A stretch of 64,000 nt of DNA from JAWKJY01 sp041393535 (lineage in GTDB: Bacteria; Actinomycetota; Thermoleophilia; Gaiellales; Gaiellaceae), in assembly GCA_041393535.1 (NCBI GenBank), contig JAWKJY010000002.1, positions 656,362 to 720,361 of the forward strand, in the 5' to 3' direction. This document shows, one piece after another, positions 17,994-26,239 of this stretch. The first letter of the stretch is position 1. The number at the start of each line of letters is the position of its first letter. The position numbers were made by a program, and so were the translations under genes. Under the pieces are notes generated by a model. It was not told the origin of the DNA. It searched no databases and saw only the letters and a program-made list of their open reading frames with translations.

Positions 17994-19433
17994 TCAGCGG
18001 GCGACGAGACGGTCGAGCTCGGCGCGCACCTCGTCCGGCGGCAGCTCGATCCCGTGGACGGGCTTGCCTGGCGCATCGAGCAGGACGAGCCGCAGCCGCC
18101 CCGCCTTCGCCTTCTTGTCGAGCGCCATGGCGCGCCACGCGACGTCGGGGTCGACGTGGGCCGGCTCGACGGGCAGCACGCGCTCGACCTCCTCGAGGAC
18201 CGACGGCGCGAGCCCGCGGTGGCGGATCGACAGCCGCAGCGCCGCGCGCAGGCCGAGCGCGACCGCCTGGCCGTGCGTCGGCCCGTGGTAGCCGCCGCCC
18301 GCCTCGAGCCCGTGCGCGAACGTGTGCCCGAGGTTCAGCACGGCGCGCCTGCCCTGCTCGCGCGGATCGGTCAGGCAGATCGCGACCTTGTAGGCGGCGC
18401 AGCCGCGCACCATCGGCTCGTCCTCCCGGTCCCACAGCCGATCGCCGCGCAGGAGCCCGGTCTTGACGACCTCGGCCATCCCCTCGAGCCGCTGGGCCGG
18501 CGGGAGCGTCGCGAGGACGTCCGGGTCGGCGACCACGCGGGCAGGCAGGTTGAACGCTCCGACGAGGTTCTTGCCCTTCGCGAGGTCGATGCCCGTCTTG
18601 CCCCCGATCGCGGCGTCGACCTGGCCGACGATGGTCGTCGGCACGGGCACCCAGGCCCGCAGGCCGCGCAGGTAGGTGGCGGCGACGAAGCCGGCGACGT
18701 CCGTCGCGGTCCCGCCGCCGAGCGCGACGATCGTGCCCGAGCGATCGAGCGTCAGCTCGTCCCACAGCCGGCCGACCACCTCGAGCGTCTTCGCCGCCTC
18801 GCCGGAGGGGACGGTGTGCGTCGCGACGAGCCGGTCGCCGAGCTCCGGCGGGTGCAGCTCGAGCACCCGCTCGTCGGCGATCAACGCGACTGGCCCGTCC
18901 CCGGGCACGAGCGCGTCGAGCGCCCGCGTGGCTCCCCGCTCGGCGACGACGTCGCCGAGCTCGAGCAGGACGCCGTCGGCGCCGACCGAGGTCAGGTCGG
19001 CCACCTCCCGGTAGAGCGGGAGCCGCCCCGCGTGCAGGGCGCGGAAGCCCGCCTCGTCCCGCGCCAGGGGGCGCGACGAGCCGCGCACGCGGCGCCAGCA
19101 CTCCTCGACCGGCACGTCGAGGAACGCGACGCGGGCCGGCGAGGCGCGCAGGAGCTTCCGCGTCTGCGGCGTCAGGACGGCGCCGCCGCCGAGCGCCAGC
19201 ACGCGCGGCTCGGGATCGGCGAGCAGGTCGGCGACGACCTCGGCCTCGCGCGCCCGGAACCACTCCTCCCCCTCCTCCGCGAAGATCGCCGGGATGCTCC
19301 GGCCGAGCCGGCGCTCCAGCTCCTGATCGGCGTCGACGAGCCGCCGCTCGAGCAGGCGTGCGAGCTCCCGTCCGGCGGTGGTCTTCCCCGCCCCCATGAA
19401 GCCGACGAGGACGAGGTGCGGCAGGTCGCCCAC
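17994..19433 (-). CDS. aroKB: Fused shikimate kinase and 3-dehydroquinate synthase (AroK-AroB)
   Basis: One 479-residue polypeptide carrying two shikimate-pathway enzymes. Residues 1 to about 165 are shikimate kinase: Walker A GFMGAGKTT near residue 12, the shikimate-binding Asp (VDADQELE), LGGGAVL and SRPLARD lid. Residues about 170-479 are dehydroquinate synthase: PSGEAAKTLE, NAD-binding ALGGGTATDVAGF, PTTIVGQVDAAIGGKTG, KNLVGAF and the zinc ligands EVVKTG, LNLGHTFAHGLE and GPTHGQAVALG. Both halves look catalytically complete. It lies 8 bases after aroC and upstream of aroQ, forming an aro operon. Confidence 0.94.
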   Translation of the reverse strand: MGDLPHLVLVGFMGAGKTTAGRELARLLERRLVDADQELERRLGRSIPAIFAEEGEEWFRAREAEVVADLLADPEPRVLALGGGAVLTPQTRKLLRASPARVAFLDVPVEECWRRVRGSSRPLARDEAGFRALHAGRLPLYREVADLTSVGADGVLLELGDVVAERGATRALDALVPGDGPVALIADERVLELHPPELGDRLVATHTVPSGEAAKTLEVVGRLWDELTLDRSGTIVALGGGTATDVAGFVAATYLRGLRAWVPVPTTIVGQVDAAIGGKTGIDLAKGKNLVGAFNLPARVVADPDVLATLPPAQRLEGMAEVVKTGLLRGDRLWDREDEPMVRGCAAYKVAICLTDPREQGRRAVLNLGHTFAHGLEAGGGYHGPTHGQAVALGLRAALRLSIRHRGLAPSVLEEVERVLPVEPAHVDPDVAWRAMALDKKAKAGRLRLVLLDAPGKPVHGIELPPDEVRAELDRLVAR

Positions 19434-19441
19434 GGCCGCCC

Positions 19442-20554
19442 CTAGGCGGAGGCGCCGCGCGGCTGCCAGTCGATCCGCGCGAGGTAGGCGGCGTGCGCGG
19501 CCACGAGGTCGCCGATCGCGTCGCCGCCGAACTTCGCCTTGGCGGCGCGCGCGAGCTCGAACGCGGCGACCGCCTCGGCGATCACGGCGAACGCCTCGAC
19601 CGCCATCGTGTCGCTGCGCTCGACCAGCGCCTGCGCCGGCTCGAGCGTGTCCATGTCGACGGAGCGCAGCGGGCGCATCAGCGTCGGCAGCGGCTTCATC
19701 GCGGCGCGGACGACGACGTCCTCGCCGTTCGTCATGCCCGCCTCGAGGCCGCCCGCACGGTTCGTCTCGCGGTAGTAGCCGTGCTCGCCGTGGAAGATCT
19801 CGTCGTGCGCGACCGACCCGCGAACGTCCGCGAGGCGGAAGCCGTCGCCCATCTCGACGCCCTTGACCGCCTGGATGCCCATGAGCGCGTAGGCGAGCTG
19901 GGCGTCGAGCCGCTCCTCCTTCGTCACGTACGAGCCGATCCCGGGCGGCAGGCCCGTCGCGCGCACCTCGACGACGCCGCCGAGCGTGTCCCGGTCTCGC
20001 TTCGCCTCGTCGACGGCGGCGCGGATGGCGTCCTCGCCCTCGATCCCGCCGACCGAGACGACCCGGCTCGTCACCTCGGCGCCGATCGTCGCGAGCAGCG
20101 CCTTCGCGACGGAGCCCGCGGCGACGACGGCGGCCGTGTGGCGCGCGCTCGCGCGCTCGAGGGCGTTGCGGACGTCGTCGTACTGGTACTTCATGACGCC
20201 CGCGAGGTCCGCGTGGCCGGGGCGCGGCAGCGTGACGGCCTTCGCGCCCTTGCCCTCGGCGTCACCCTCGGGGGGCCACGGGCTCATCCCCCACGTCCAG
20301 TTCCGGTGGTCCTTGTTCCAGACGACGAGCGTGAGCGGCGTCCCGAGCGTGCGGCCGTGGCGCAGGCCGGTGAGCACGTCGACGGTGTCCGTCTCGAGCT
20401 TCTGCCGCGGGCTGCGACCGTACCCCTGCTGGCGTCGCCAGAGGTCGTGGTCGATCGCGGCTCGGTCGAGCTCCAGGCCGGCGGGCAGGCCGGACACGAC
20501 GGCCAGCAGGGCCGGCCCGTGGGACTCGCCGGCGGTGGTCAGGGTGAGCGCCAC
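19442..20554 (-). CDS. aroC: Chorismate synthase
   Basis: FMN-dependent formation of chorismate from EPSP, the last shikimate-pathway step. 370 residues. Family signatures GESHGPALLAVVSGLPAG (10-27), the RRQQGYGRSPRQKLETD block, the central GSVAKALLATIGAEV region and the C-terminal MVAVEAFA-like TMAVEAFAVIAEA are all present. It starts with GTG; TACCCT (20563-20568) is eight bases upstream, suggesting a leaderless mRNA that begins the aroC-aroKB-aroQ-pepQ run. The bifunctional fungal flavin-reductase domain is absent, as expected for a bacterium. Confidence 0.95.
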   Translation of the reverse strand: MALTLTTAGESHGPALLAVVSGLPAGLELDRAAIDHDLWRRQQGYGRSPRQKLETDTVDVLTGLRHGRTLGTPLTLVVWNKDHRNWTWGMSPWPPEGDAEGKGAKAVTLPRPGHADLAGVMKYQYDDVRNALERASARHTAAVVAAGSVAKALLATIGAEVTSRVVSVGGIEGEDAIRAAVDEAKRDRDTLGGVVEVRATGLPPGIGSYVTKEERLDAQLAYALMGIQAVKGVEMGDGFRLADVRGSVAHDEIFHGEHGYYRETNRAGGLEAGMTNGEDVVVRAAMKPLPTLMRPLRSVDMDTLEPAQALVERSDTMAVEAFAVIAEAVAAFELARAAKAKFGGDAIGDLVAAHAAYLARIDWQPRGASA

Positions 20555-20645
20555 GGGCTGGAAGGGTAGCCGGAGCGCCCGCGGCAGCGGTCCACCTGCG
20601 CCACGAGGCTCGATCCGGCGCCGCGCCTGCCGATCACCCCGCGTG

Positions 20646-21602
20646 ATGGGTGACTCGCCCGAGTGGACCGACGGCCTGCGCGCACGCGTCCTCGTCGTCG
20701 CCGAGCCGGACCTCGACGGCGTCCTGCGGACGGCGCTCGAGGAGTGGGGCTACGGGCCGATCCCGGCCGCACCGCTCGAGGAGGCGGCTGCCGCGATCGC
20801 CGCGGGCGACGTCGACCTCGTCCTCGTCGACGACTCGATCGGCGAGCACGAGGCGCACGACCTGTTCCGTCGCGCGCAGGAGGCGGGCGCCTGGGCCCCG
20901 CCCACGATCGCGCTCGTCGGGCGCGACCACCCCTCCGTGCGCATCGCGGCGTTCGACGCCGGCGCCACGGACGTGCTCGGACAGCCCTTCGACCCCGCCG
21001 AGCTTCGCGCCCGCGTGCGCGCCGGCCTGCGCCTGCGCGCCGCCCGCGAGGCGCTCGCGGCCGAGGCCGCGACGGATCCCCTCACGGGCCTGCTGAACCG
21101 GGCGCGCCTGGTGCTGCTCGTGGGCGTGGCGGTCGCGCCCGCCCGCCGGACCGGCGCCCCGCTCGCCTGCGCGATGGTCGACCTCGACGCCTTCAAGGAG
21201 CTGAACGACACCCACGGCCACCTGGCCGGGGACGACGCGCTGCGGGAGACCGCCCGCCGCCTCCGCACCGCCTGCCGGCTGAGCGACGTGGCCTTCCGGG
21301 TCGGCGGGGACGAGCTGCTCGTCCTCCTCCCTGGCACGGACATCGATGGCGCGCGGCAGTTCGCCGAGAAGCTGCGGCGGCTGATCTCCTCCGCGCCGGT
21401 GGCGACGAGGGCCGGCGGCGAGCCGGCGCTCGTCCGCATCCGGGCGAGCATCGGCGTCGCCGAGCTGCCCGCCGACGCGGACACCGTCTCGGCGATGCTC
21501 GAGGAGGCCGACGAGGCCCTGTACCGTGCGAAGCGGGCGGGTCGGAACCGCGTCGCCGCCGTCGAGGGGCTCCCCGAGGCGCTCCGCCCGACGGGCCGCT
21601 AG
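20646..21602 (+). CDS. Degenerate receiver plus GGDEF-type diguanylate cyclase
   Basis: A 318-residue soluble signalling protein. The N-terminal 120 residues fold like a response-regulator receiver (LVLVDDSIG with the phospho-acceptor-position Asp), but the acidic pocket is weak (VVAEPD) and the switch Lys is Gln (VLGQPFD), so canonical phosphorylation is doubtful. A GGDEF domain follows: DPLTGLLNRARL, VDLDAFKELNDTHGHLAGD, an RxxD inhibitory site (RLSD) five residues before the active loop, and the loop itself as GGDEL instead of GGDEF. It may make c-di-GMP or be a weak or inactive cyclase. It is transcribed divergently from aroC. Confidence 0.85.
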   Translation: MGDSPEWTDGLRARVLVVAEPDLDGVLRTALEEWGYGPIPAAPLEEAAAAIAAGDVDLVLVDDSIGEHEAHDLFRRAQEAGAWAPPTIALVGRDHPSVRIAAFDAGATDVLGQPFDPAELRARVRAGLRLRAAREALAAEAATDPLTGLLNRARLVLLVGVAVAPARRTGAPLACAMVDLDAFKELNDTHGHLAGDDALRETARRLRTACRLSDVAFRVGGDELLVLLPGTDIDGARQFAEKLRRLISSAPVATRAGGEPALVRIRASIGVAELPADADTVSAMLEEADEALYRAKRAGRNRVAAVEGLPEALRPTGR

Positions 21603-21918
21603 CCGGCGTTCCCGGACGCCTTCCCGGGCGCACGGCCGACCTGCGCCGGCGGTCGCGGGCGACGCGACCGGAACGGAGCGACACCATCGTGCCGACCGGA
21701 GGGTCGCGCCGCGCCGCCGATCAGGAGCCATGGCCCGACCGGACACGTCCCCTCGGGCCATGTCCCTTCAGGCCATCCCCGGGGGACTCCCACCCAGGGT
21801 GGGGGTACCACGTGCCGCCGGCAACGAGCCTACCGCGCGAACGCGCGCTGGATGCGCGCGGATCCGTGCCGGAAGCGTGAATCCTCCTCCACGGCGCGGA
21901 TCCAGGCCGCCGCGCCCG
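21603..21918. other. Intergenic region with inverted repeats
   Basis: No gene is convincing between the GGDEF gene and the aroE 3' end. It holds a perfect 10-bp inverted repeat (CATGGCCCGA at 21729-21738 and TCGGGCCATG at 21753-21762, 14-base spacer) and a GC-rich palindrome CCCACCC-A-GGGTGGG (21789-21803). The convergent gene ends suggest termination, but neither repeat has a T tract. I looked for c-di-GMP riboswitch features because of the neighbouring cyclase and saw none. Confidence 0.5.
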
Positions 21919-22746
21919 TCACGGCTCGCGGGAGCCGAGCACTGCCGCGCGCATGGTCTCGACGGGCGCCGGGCGCCCCGTCCAGGTCTCGAACGACGCC
22001 GCGCCCTGGCGGACGAGGAACTCGAGCCCGTCGACGATCGTCCGGCAGCCGGCTGCGCGGGCCGCCTCGACGAGCGCCGTGCGACGCCCGTCCGGGAGGT
22101 AGGCGAGGTCGACCACCTGCTGGTCCGGGCGCACGGGCACGATCGCATCGTCCTTGATCGGCGTCGCGTTGACCACGATGTCCGCATCCTCCATCGGCGG
22201 CCACGCGGCTGCCGTCGCGATGGCACGGTCCGGGTAGAGGGCGCGCAGCCGCTCGGCCAGCTCTGCCGCCGCGTCTCCCCGCCGCGCCGCCACGGTGACG
22301 CCGCCGGCTCCCGCGTCGAGGAGCGCGGTCGCGGAGGGCCGGGCGGCCCCGCCGGCGCCGAGGAGCAGCACGTGCCGGCCCACGGCGTCGATCCCCGCGG
22401 TGGCGCCGAGACCATCGGTGCTCGAGCCGAGCACTCGCCCGTCGCGCACGAGCAGCGTGTTGACCGAGCCCGCCCGGGCGGCGACCTCGTCGACCGCGTC
22501 GCAGCACGCCACGACCGCCTGCTTGTGCGGGATGGTGACGTTGGCGCCGACGAAGCCGAGTGCGACGAGCCCCCGCACCGCCTCCGCGACCCGGGCCGGC
22601 TCGACGGGGAGCGGCACGTAGGCCCAGTCGAGCCCCAGCTCCGCGAACGCCGCGTTGTGCATCCGCGGGGAGAGCGAGTGCGAGACCGGCCAGCCGAGGA
22701 TCCCGACGAGCGTCGTCGTCCCCGCGAGCGGGGCGTTCGCCGTCAC
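21919..22746 (-). CDS. aroE: Shikimate dehydrogenase
   Basis: NADP-dependent reduction of 3-dehydroshikimate. 275 residues. The substrate domain has ILGWPVSHSLSPRMHNAAF (shikimate-binding Ser-x-Ser), VTIPHKQAV (catalytic Lys) and AGSVNTL; the nucleotide domain has GAGGAARPSATAL, a glycine-rich loop in which the usual second GAGGAARA-type residue is kept, and NATPIKDD. The C-terminal VDGLEFLVRQGAASFETWTG is typical. The GTG start overlaps the mltG stop (GTGA). It belongs to the alaS-ruvX-mltG-aroE arrangement common in Gram-positive bacteria. Confidence 0.94.
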   Translation of the reverse strand: MTANAPLAGTTTLVGILGWPVSHSLSPRMHNAAFAELGLDWAYVPLPVEPARVAEAVRGLVALGFVGANVTIPHKQAVVACCDAVDEVAARAGSVNTLLVRDGRVLGSSTDGLGATAGIDAVGRHVLLLGAGGAARPSATALLDAGAGGVTVAARRGDAAAELAERLRALYPDRAIATAAAWPPMEDADIVVNATPIKDDAIVPVRPDQQVVDLAYLPDGRRTALVEAARAAGCRTIVDGLEFLVRQGAASFETWTGRPAPVETMRAAVLGSREP

Positions 22747-23720
22747 GCGCAGGACTTCGGGCCGCGCCGGAAGGAGTTCGGCCCGTCGAGGAAGGCCAGG
22801 AACTCCTCCTGGCTGTTCGTGAAGAAGTGCGTCCTGCAGTCCTTCTTGCGGACGAAGTAGAGGTGGTCGACCTTGGCCGGGTGCGCAGCGGCCTGCATGG
22901 AGGCGAGGCCCGGGTTCGCGATCGGCGTCGGCGGCAGGCCCTTCAGCTTGCGCGTGTTGTACGGGTTGTCGCTCTCGAGCTGGGAGGCCGTGATCGCCTC
23001 GGTGTTCGGGATGTCGAGCCCGTAGCGCAGGGTCGCGTCGATCCCGAGCGGCATCCCCAGCTTCAGGCGGTTCACGATCACGGCGGCGACGAGGGCGCGC
23101 TCCTTCGGGACGCGGACCTCCTCCTCGACCATCGACGCGATGATCAGCACCTCGTAGGCGGAGAGCTTCAGCTTGCGCGCGTCCTTCAGGTCGACCTTCG
23201 CCCAGTTGTCCGCGAACGCGTCGACCTGCTGGTCGACGAGCTCGTCGGAGGTGGTCGCCGGCGTGAACTCGTAGGTCGCGGGGAACAGGAAGCCCTCGAG
23301 GTCGCGCGGCCTGCCGCCCTTGGTCGAGAAGCCCTTGGGGATCCGGGTCGTGTCCTTCGAGGAGACGAGGTAGTCGGCGGCGGTGAGCACCGGGTCGACG
23401 CCCCGGCGCTCGTTCGCGATCTGGTCGACCTCGGTGACCCGCTCGGCCATCTGCTCGCGCGTGAGGCCCTCCTGGAAGAGGATGCGGAGCGGCGTGTCGT
23501 CGGTCGACGTGGACTGGACGACCGGCGCCTGCGCGACCGGGTCGTCGTCGCCGCTGTCGCGGATCGCCTGGACGACGAAGAACAGGGCGGCGGCGCCGGC
23601 GGCGAGGCCGACGAGAACGGCGACCGGGAGCCCCCAGCCGGGACCACGCCGTGGCGGCCGGCCGCGGCCGGGCAGGTCGTCGTCCGGCAGGACGGCTAGG
23701 CGAGGCGGCCGGCGATCCAC
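22743..23720 (-). CDS. mltG: Endolytic murein transglycosylase MltG
   Basis: A membrane-anchored lytic transglycosylase thought to set glycan strand length by cutting nascent peptidoglycan. 325 residues: a basic cytoplasmic tail, one transmembrane segment (about residues 32-52, LPVAVLVGLAAGAAALFFVV), a LysM-like subdomain, then the YceG catalytic domain with EGFLFPATYEF, the catalytic Glu in IASMVEEEV, VIVNRL, LGIDATLRYG, SDNPYNTRKLKGLPPTPIANPG and FVRKKDCRTHFFTNSQEEF. I chose the GTG at 23720, which overlaps ruvX by 25 bases; longer openings upstream are ruvX read in another frame. Confidence 0.92.
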   Translation of the reverse strand: MDRRPPRLAVLPDDDLPGRGRPPRRGPGWGLPVAVLVGLAAGAAALFFVVQAIRDSGDDDPVAQAPVVQSTSTDDTPLRILFQEGLTREQMAERVTEVDQIANERRGVDPVLTAADYLVSSKDTTRIPKGFSTKGGRPRDLEGFLFPATYEFTPATTSDELVDQQVDAFADNWAKVDLKDARKLKLSAYEVLIIASMVEEEVRVPKERALVAAVIVNRLKLGMPLGIDATLRYGLDIPNTEAITASQLESDNPYNTRKLKGLPPTPIANPGLASMQAAAHPAKVDHLYFVRKKDCRTHFFTNSQEEFLAFLDGPNSFRRGPKSCA

Positions 23721-24106
23721 GTCAGGTACCCGGTGAGGAGATACGCCGCGGCGACCGCGTCCTCCTGCTTGCCTCGCTTGTGTTGACGGGCCACGCGCGT
23801 CGTGAACCGCTCGTCGTACGTGTCGACCTCCACGTCGGTCGCAGCGCGCAGGCGGTCGACGAACGCCTCCGTGGCGATTGCCTGCTCGCCCCTCTCGCCC
23901 TTGAGCGTCAACGGCATGCCCACGACGATCCGACCGACCTCCTCGACGCGGGCGAGCTCGAGGATCCGGGCGAGCCCGGCCTGCCCGTCGGCGCGCTCGA
24001 CGACCTCGAGCGGCCGGGCGACGGTCCCGGTCGGATCGGACACCGCCACCCCGGTTCGAGCCGGCCCGTAGTCGAGCGCGAGGATCTTCGCCGGGCCCGC
24101 CCCCAT
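23696..24106 (-). CDS. ruvX: RuvX/YqgF family putative pre-16S rRNA nuclease
   Basis: An RNase H-fold nuclease of the YqgF family, implicated in 5' maturation of 16S rRNA and formerly called Holliday junction resolvase-like. 136 residues. LALDYGPARTGVAVSDPTG carries the first catalytic Asp; VGMPLTLKGERGEQA and YDERFTTRVA (Glu) follow, and the last acidic residue is in QEDAVAAAYLL. TACAAT (24115-24120) is eight bases before the ATG. The usual upstream neighbour alaS is separated from it here by an oppositely oriented secreted-protein gene. Confidence 0.92.
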   Translation of the reverse strand: MGAGPAKILALDYGPARTGVAVSDPTGTVARPLEVVERADGQAGLARILELARVEEVGRIVVGMPLTLKGERGEQAIATEAFVDRLRAATDVEVDTYDERFTTRVARQHKRGKQEDAVAAAYLLTGYLTWIAGRLA

Positions 24107-24227
24107 GCGCCGTGATTGTACCGGCGCACATTCGTTGCACTTCCGTCACGAAGGCGTGTCCCACGCGTGCGGACTTCCCCTGGATCCTGAGTCGTGCCCG
24201 CGAGACCGCCAACATCAGGAGGAACGA

Positions 24228-26189
24228 ATGACCCTGCACAGGCTCGGCAGATCAGCTGCCGCGTGGCTGCTCGCGTCGACGATCGGGGCCGCGGGCGCCG
24301 GGATCGCCGTGCACGCGCACAGCGCGAGCGCGGCCCCAGGCGACCTCTTCTTCTCGGAGTACGTCGAGGGCTCCGGGAACAACAAGGCGCTCGAGATCGT
24401 GAACCCCACCTCGGGCCCGGTGACCCTGACCGGGGCCTACGACGTCCAGATCCTCGCGAACGGCAGCCCCACGGCGACCGCGACGATCCCCCTCGTCGGT
24501 ACCGTGGCTGCGGGCGACGTCTTCGTGCTGGCTCGCTCGAGCGCCGTCGCTGCGATCCTCGCCCAGGCCGACCAGACGACGACGAACTTCCTCTTCAACG
24601 GCAACGACGCCGTCGTCCTGCGGCACGGGACGGAGGTCGTCGACGTGATCGGGCAGATCGGCGCCGACCCCGGCACCGAGTGGGGCACGGCTCCGGTGAG
24701 CACCCTCGACGCGACCCTGCGCCGCAAGGCGTCGATCGCCACCGGCGACGTCGACGGCGCCGACGCGTTCGACCCCGCGACCCAGTGGGACGGGCTCGCG
24801 ATCGACACCTTCGACGGGCTCGGCGCGCACCAGATCGCCCCGGGCGGTGGCGGCGGCTCGAACACCCCGCCCGACGCACGCGACGACGTCGCGAGCGGCC
24901 CGGAGGACGCCGACATCCGGATCCCGGTGCTCGCGAACGACGTCGACGCGGATGGCGATGCGCTGGCGGTCGTCTCGATCTCCGACCCGTCGCACGGCCT
25001 CGCGACGCTCGACGGCACGGCGATCGTCTACGCGCCCGACGTCGACTTCGCGGGCGCGGACTCCTTCCGCTACACCGTGCGCGACGCGCGGGGAGGCGAG
25101 GACAGCGCGCTCGTGAGCGTGACCGTCACGCCGCTCCAGGACGACCCCGAGGCGGACGACGACGAGGCCACGACCCCGGAGGACGTGCCCGTCGTGATCG
25201 ACCTGCTCGTGAACGACGCCGACGTCGACGGCGATGTGATCGCCCTGGTCGGGGCCGGCGGCGCCGCGCACGGCGCGGTGACCGTGCGCCCCGACGGACG
25301 CAGCGTCTCCTACACGCCGGCCGCCGACGTGAACGGGATCGACGAGTTCGAGTACACGGTCGGCGACGGGCACGGCGGCACCGACGTCGGGCTGGTCCGG
25401 GTGACCGTCACGCCAGTCAACGACGCGCCCCGCCCCCGCGACGACGAGGCGAGCACGGCCGGCGGCGCGATCGACGTCCCGGTGCTCGCGAACGACGACG
25501 CCGGCCCGGCCGACGAGGCGGGCCAGCCGCTGACGGTCGCGTCCGTCGCCGCGGCGAGCCACGGCACGGCAACCGTGCTCGCGAGCGGCGCCGTCCGTTA
25601 CGTGCCGGCGGTCGGCTACACGGGGCCCGACTCGTTCGCGTACGTCGTCTCTGACGGCGAGCTGACCGCGACCGCGACCGTGCGCGTCGACGTGACCGGC
25701 CAGCAGGCGATCCCCGAGCTGTGCAGCGTCGAGGCGACCATCGCCGGGACGCCGGGTGACGACGTCCTGCGGGGCACGCCCGGCGACGACGTCATCCGGG
25801 CCGGCCGCGGCGACGACGTGATCGAGGGCCTCGGCGGCAACGACCTGATCTGCGGGGGCGCCGGGAGCGACCGCATCGTGTCGGGCGGCGGCAACGACGT
25901 CATCGCCGGCGGCACGGGTGCCGACCAGATCGACTCGGGAGCGGGGAACGACCGTGTCCGGGGCGGCGGCGGCGCCGACTCGATCACCACGCGGGCCGGC
26001 GCCGACCGGGTCACGTCCGGGAACGGCGCGGACGTCGTCGACACGGGCGACGGCCCCGACGTGATCGCCGCGGGCAACGGCGACGACCGGCTGGCCGGCG
26101 GCGCCGGCGATGACCGGCTCGACGGCGGCGCGGGCACCGACGCGTGCGACGGCGGCGAGGGCCGGAACTCGCTGATCCGGTGCGAGTAG
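24228..26189 (+). CDS. Secreted lamin-tail / tandem-95 / RTX-repeat protein
   Basis: 653 residues with a Sec signal peptide (basic start, hydrophobic core, cleavage near ASA-AP at 34-37). Order: a lamin-tail domain (about 37-205; FFSEYVEGSGNNKALEIVN), three cadherin-like tandem-95 repeats (about 213-490; each with VLANDxDxDGD or similar, SHGxATV and DSFxYTVxD), then about sixteen nonapeptide RTX motifs (GGxGxDxI) at roughly 505-650 that should bind calcium. Four cysteines near the RTX block may form disulphides. AGGAGG at 24217-24222 is a strong ribosome site. No type I secretion genes are near, so export by Sec is more likely. The role is unknown; surface adhesion or nucleic-acid/envelope binding are possible. 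Confidence 0.85.
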   Translation: MTLHRLGRSAAAWLLASTIGAAGAGIAVHAHSASAAPGDLFFSEYVEGSGNNKALEIVNPTSGPVTLTGAYDVQILANGSPTATATIPLVGTVAAGDVFVLARSSAVAAILAQADQTTTNFLFNGNDAVVLRHGTEVVDVIGQIGADPGTEWGTAPVSTLDATLRRKASIATGDVDGADAFDPATQWDGLAIDTFDGLGAHQIAPGGGGGSNTPPDARDDVASGPEDADIRIPVLANDVDADGDALAVVSISDPSHGLATLDGTAIVYAPDVDFAGADSFRYTVRDARGGEDSALVSVTVTPLQDDPEADDDEATTPEDVPVVIDLLVNDADVDGDVIALVGAGGAAHGAVTVRPDGRSVSYTPAADVNGIDEFEYTVGDGHGGTDVGLVRVTVTPVNDAPRPRDDEASTAGGAIDVPVLANDDAGPADEAGQPLTVASVAAASHGTATVLASGAVRYVPAVGYTGPDSFAYVVSDGELTATATVRVDVTGQQAIPELCSVEATIAGTPGDDVLRGTPGDDVIRAGRGDDVIEGLGGNDLICGGAGSDRIVSGGGNDVIAGGTGADQIDSGAGNDRVRGGGGADSITTRAGADRVTSGNGADVVDTGDGPDVIAAGNGDDRLAGGAGDDRLDGGAGTDACDGGEGRNSLIRCE

Positions 26190-26206
26190 GGGCTCGAAGC
26201 GAGGCG

Positions 26207-26230
26207 GGCGGGGCCGGTGACGGCCCCGCC
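26207..26230. terminator. Bidirectional GC hairpin between convergent genes
   Basis: GGCGGGGCCG-GTGA-CGGCCCCGCC is a perfect 10-bp stem with a tetraloop, 18 bases after the secreted-protein stop and 10 bases after the alaS stop on the other strand. It has no T tract, as is common for terminators in GC-rich genomes. Confidence 0.65.
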
Positions 26231-26239
26231 CCGCCGCGG

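Noticed and set aside
21640..21810. Possible c-di-GMP riboswitch beside the GGDEF gene
   Set aside because: The conserved sequences of c-di-GMP-I and -II are not found; only inverted repeats are seen.
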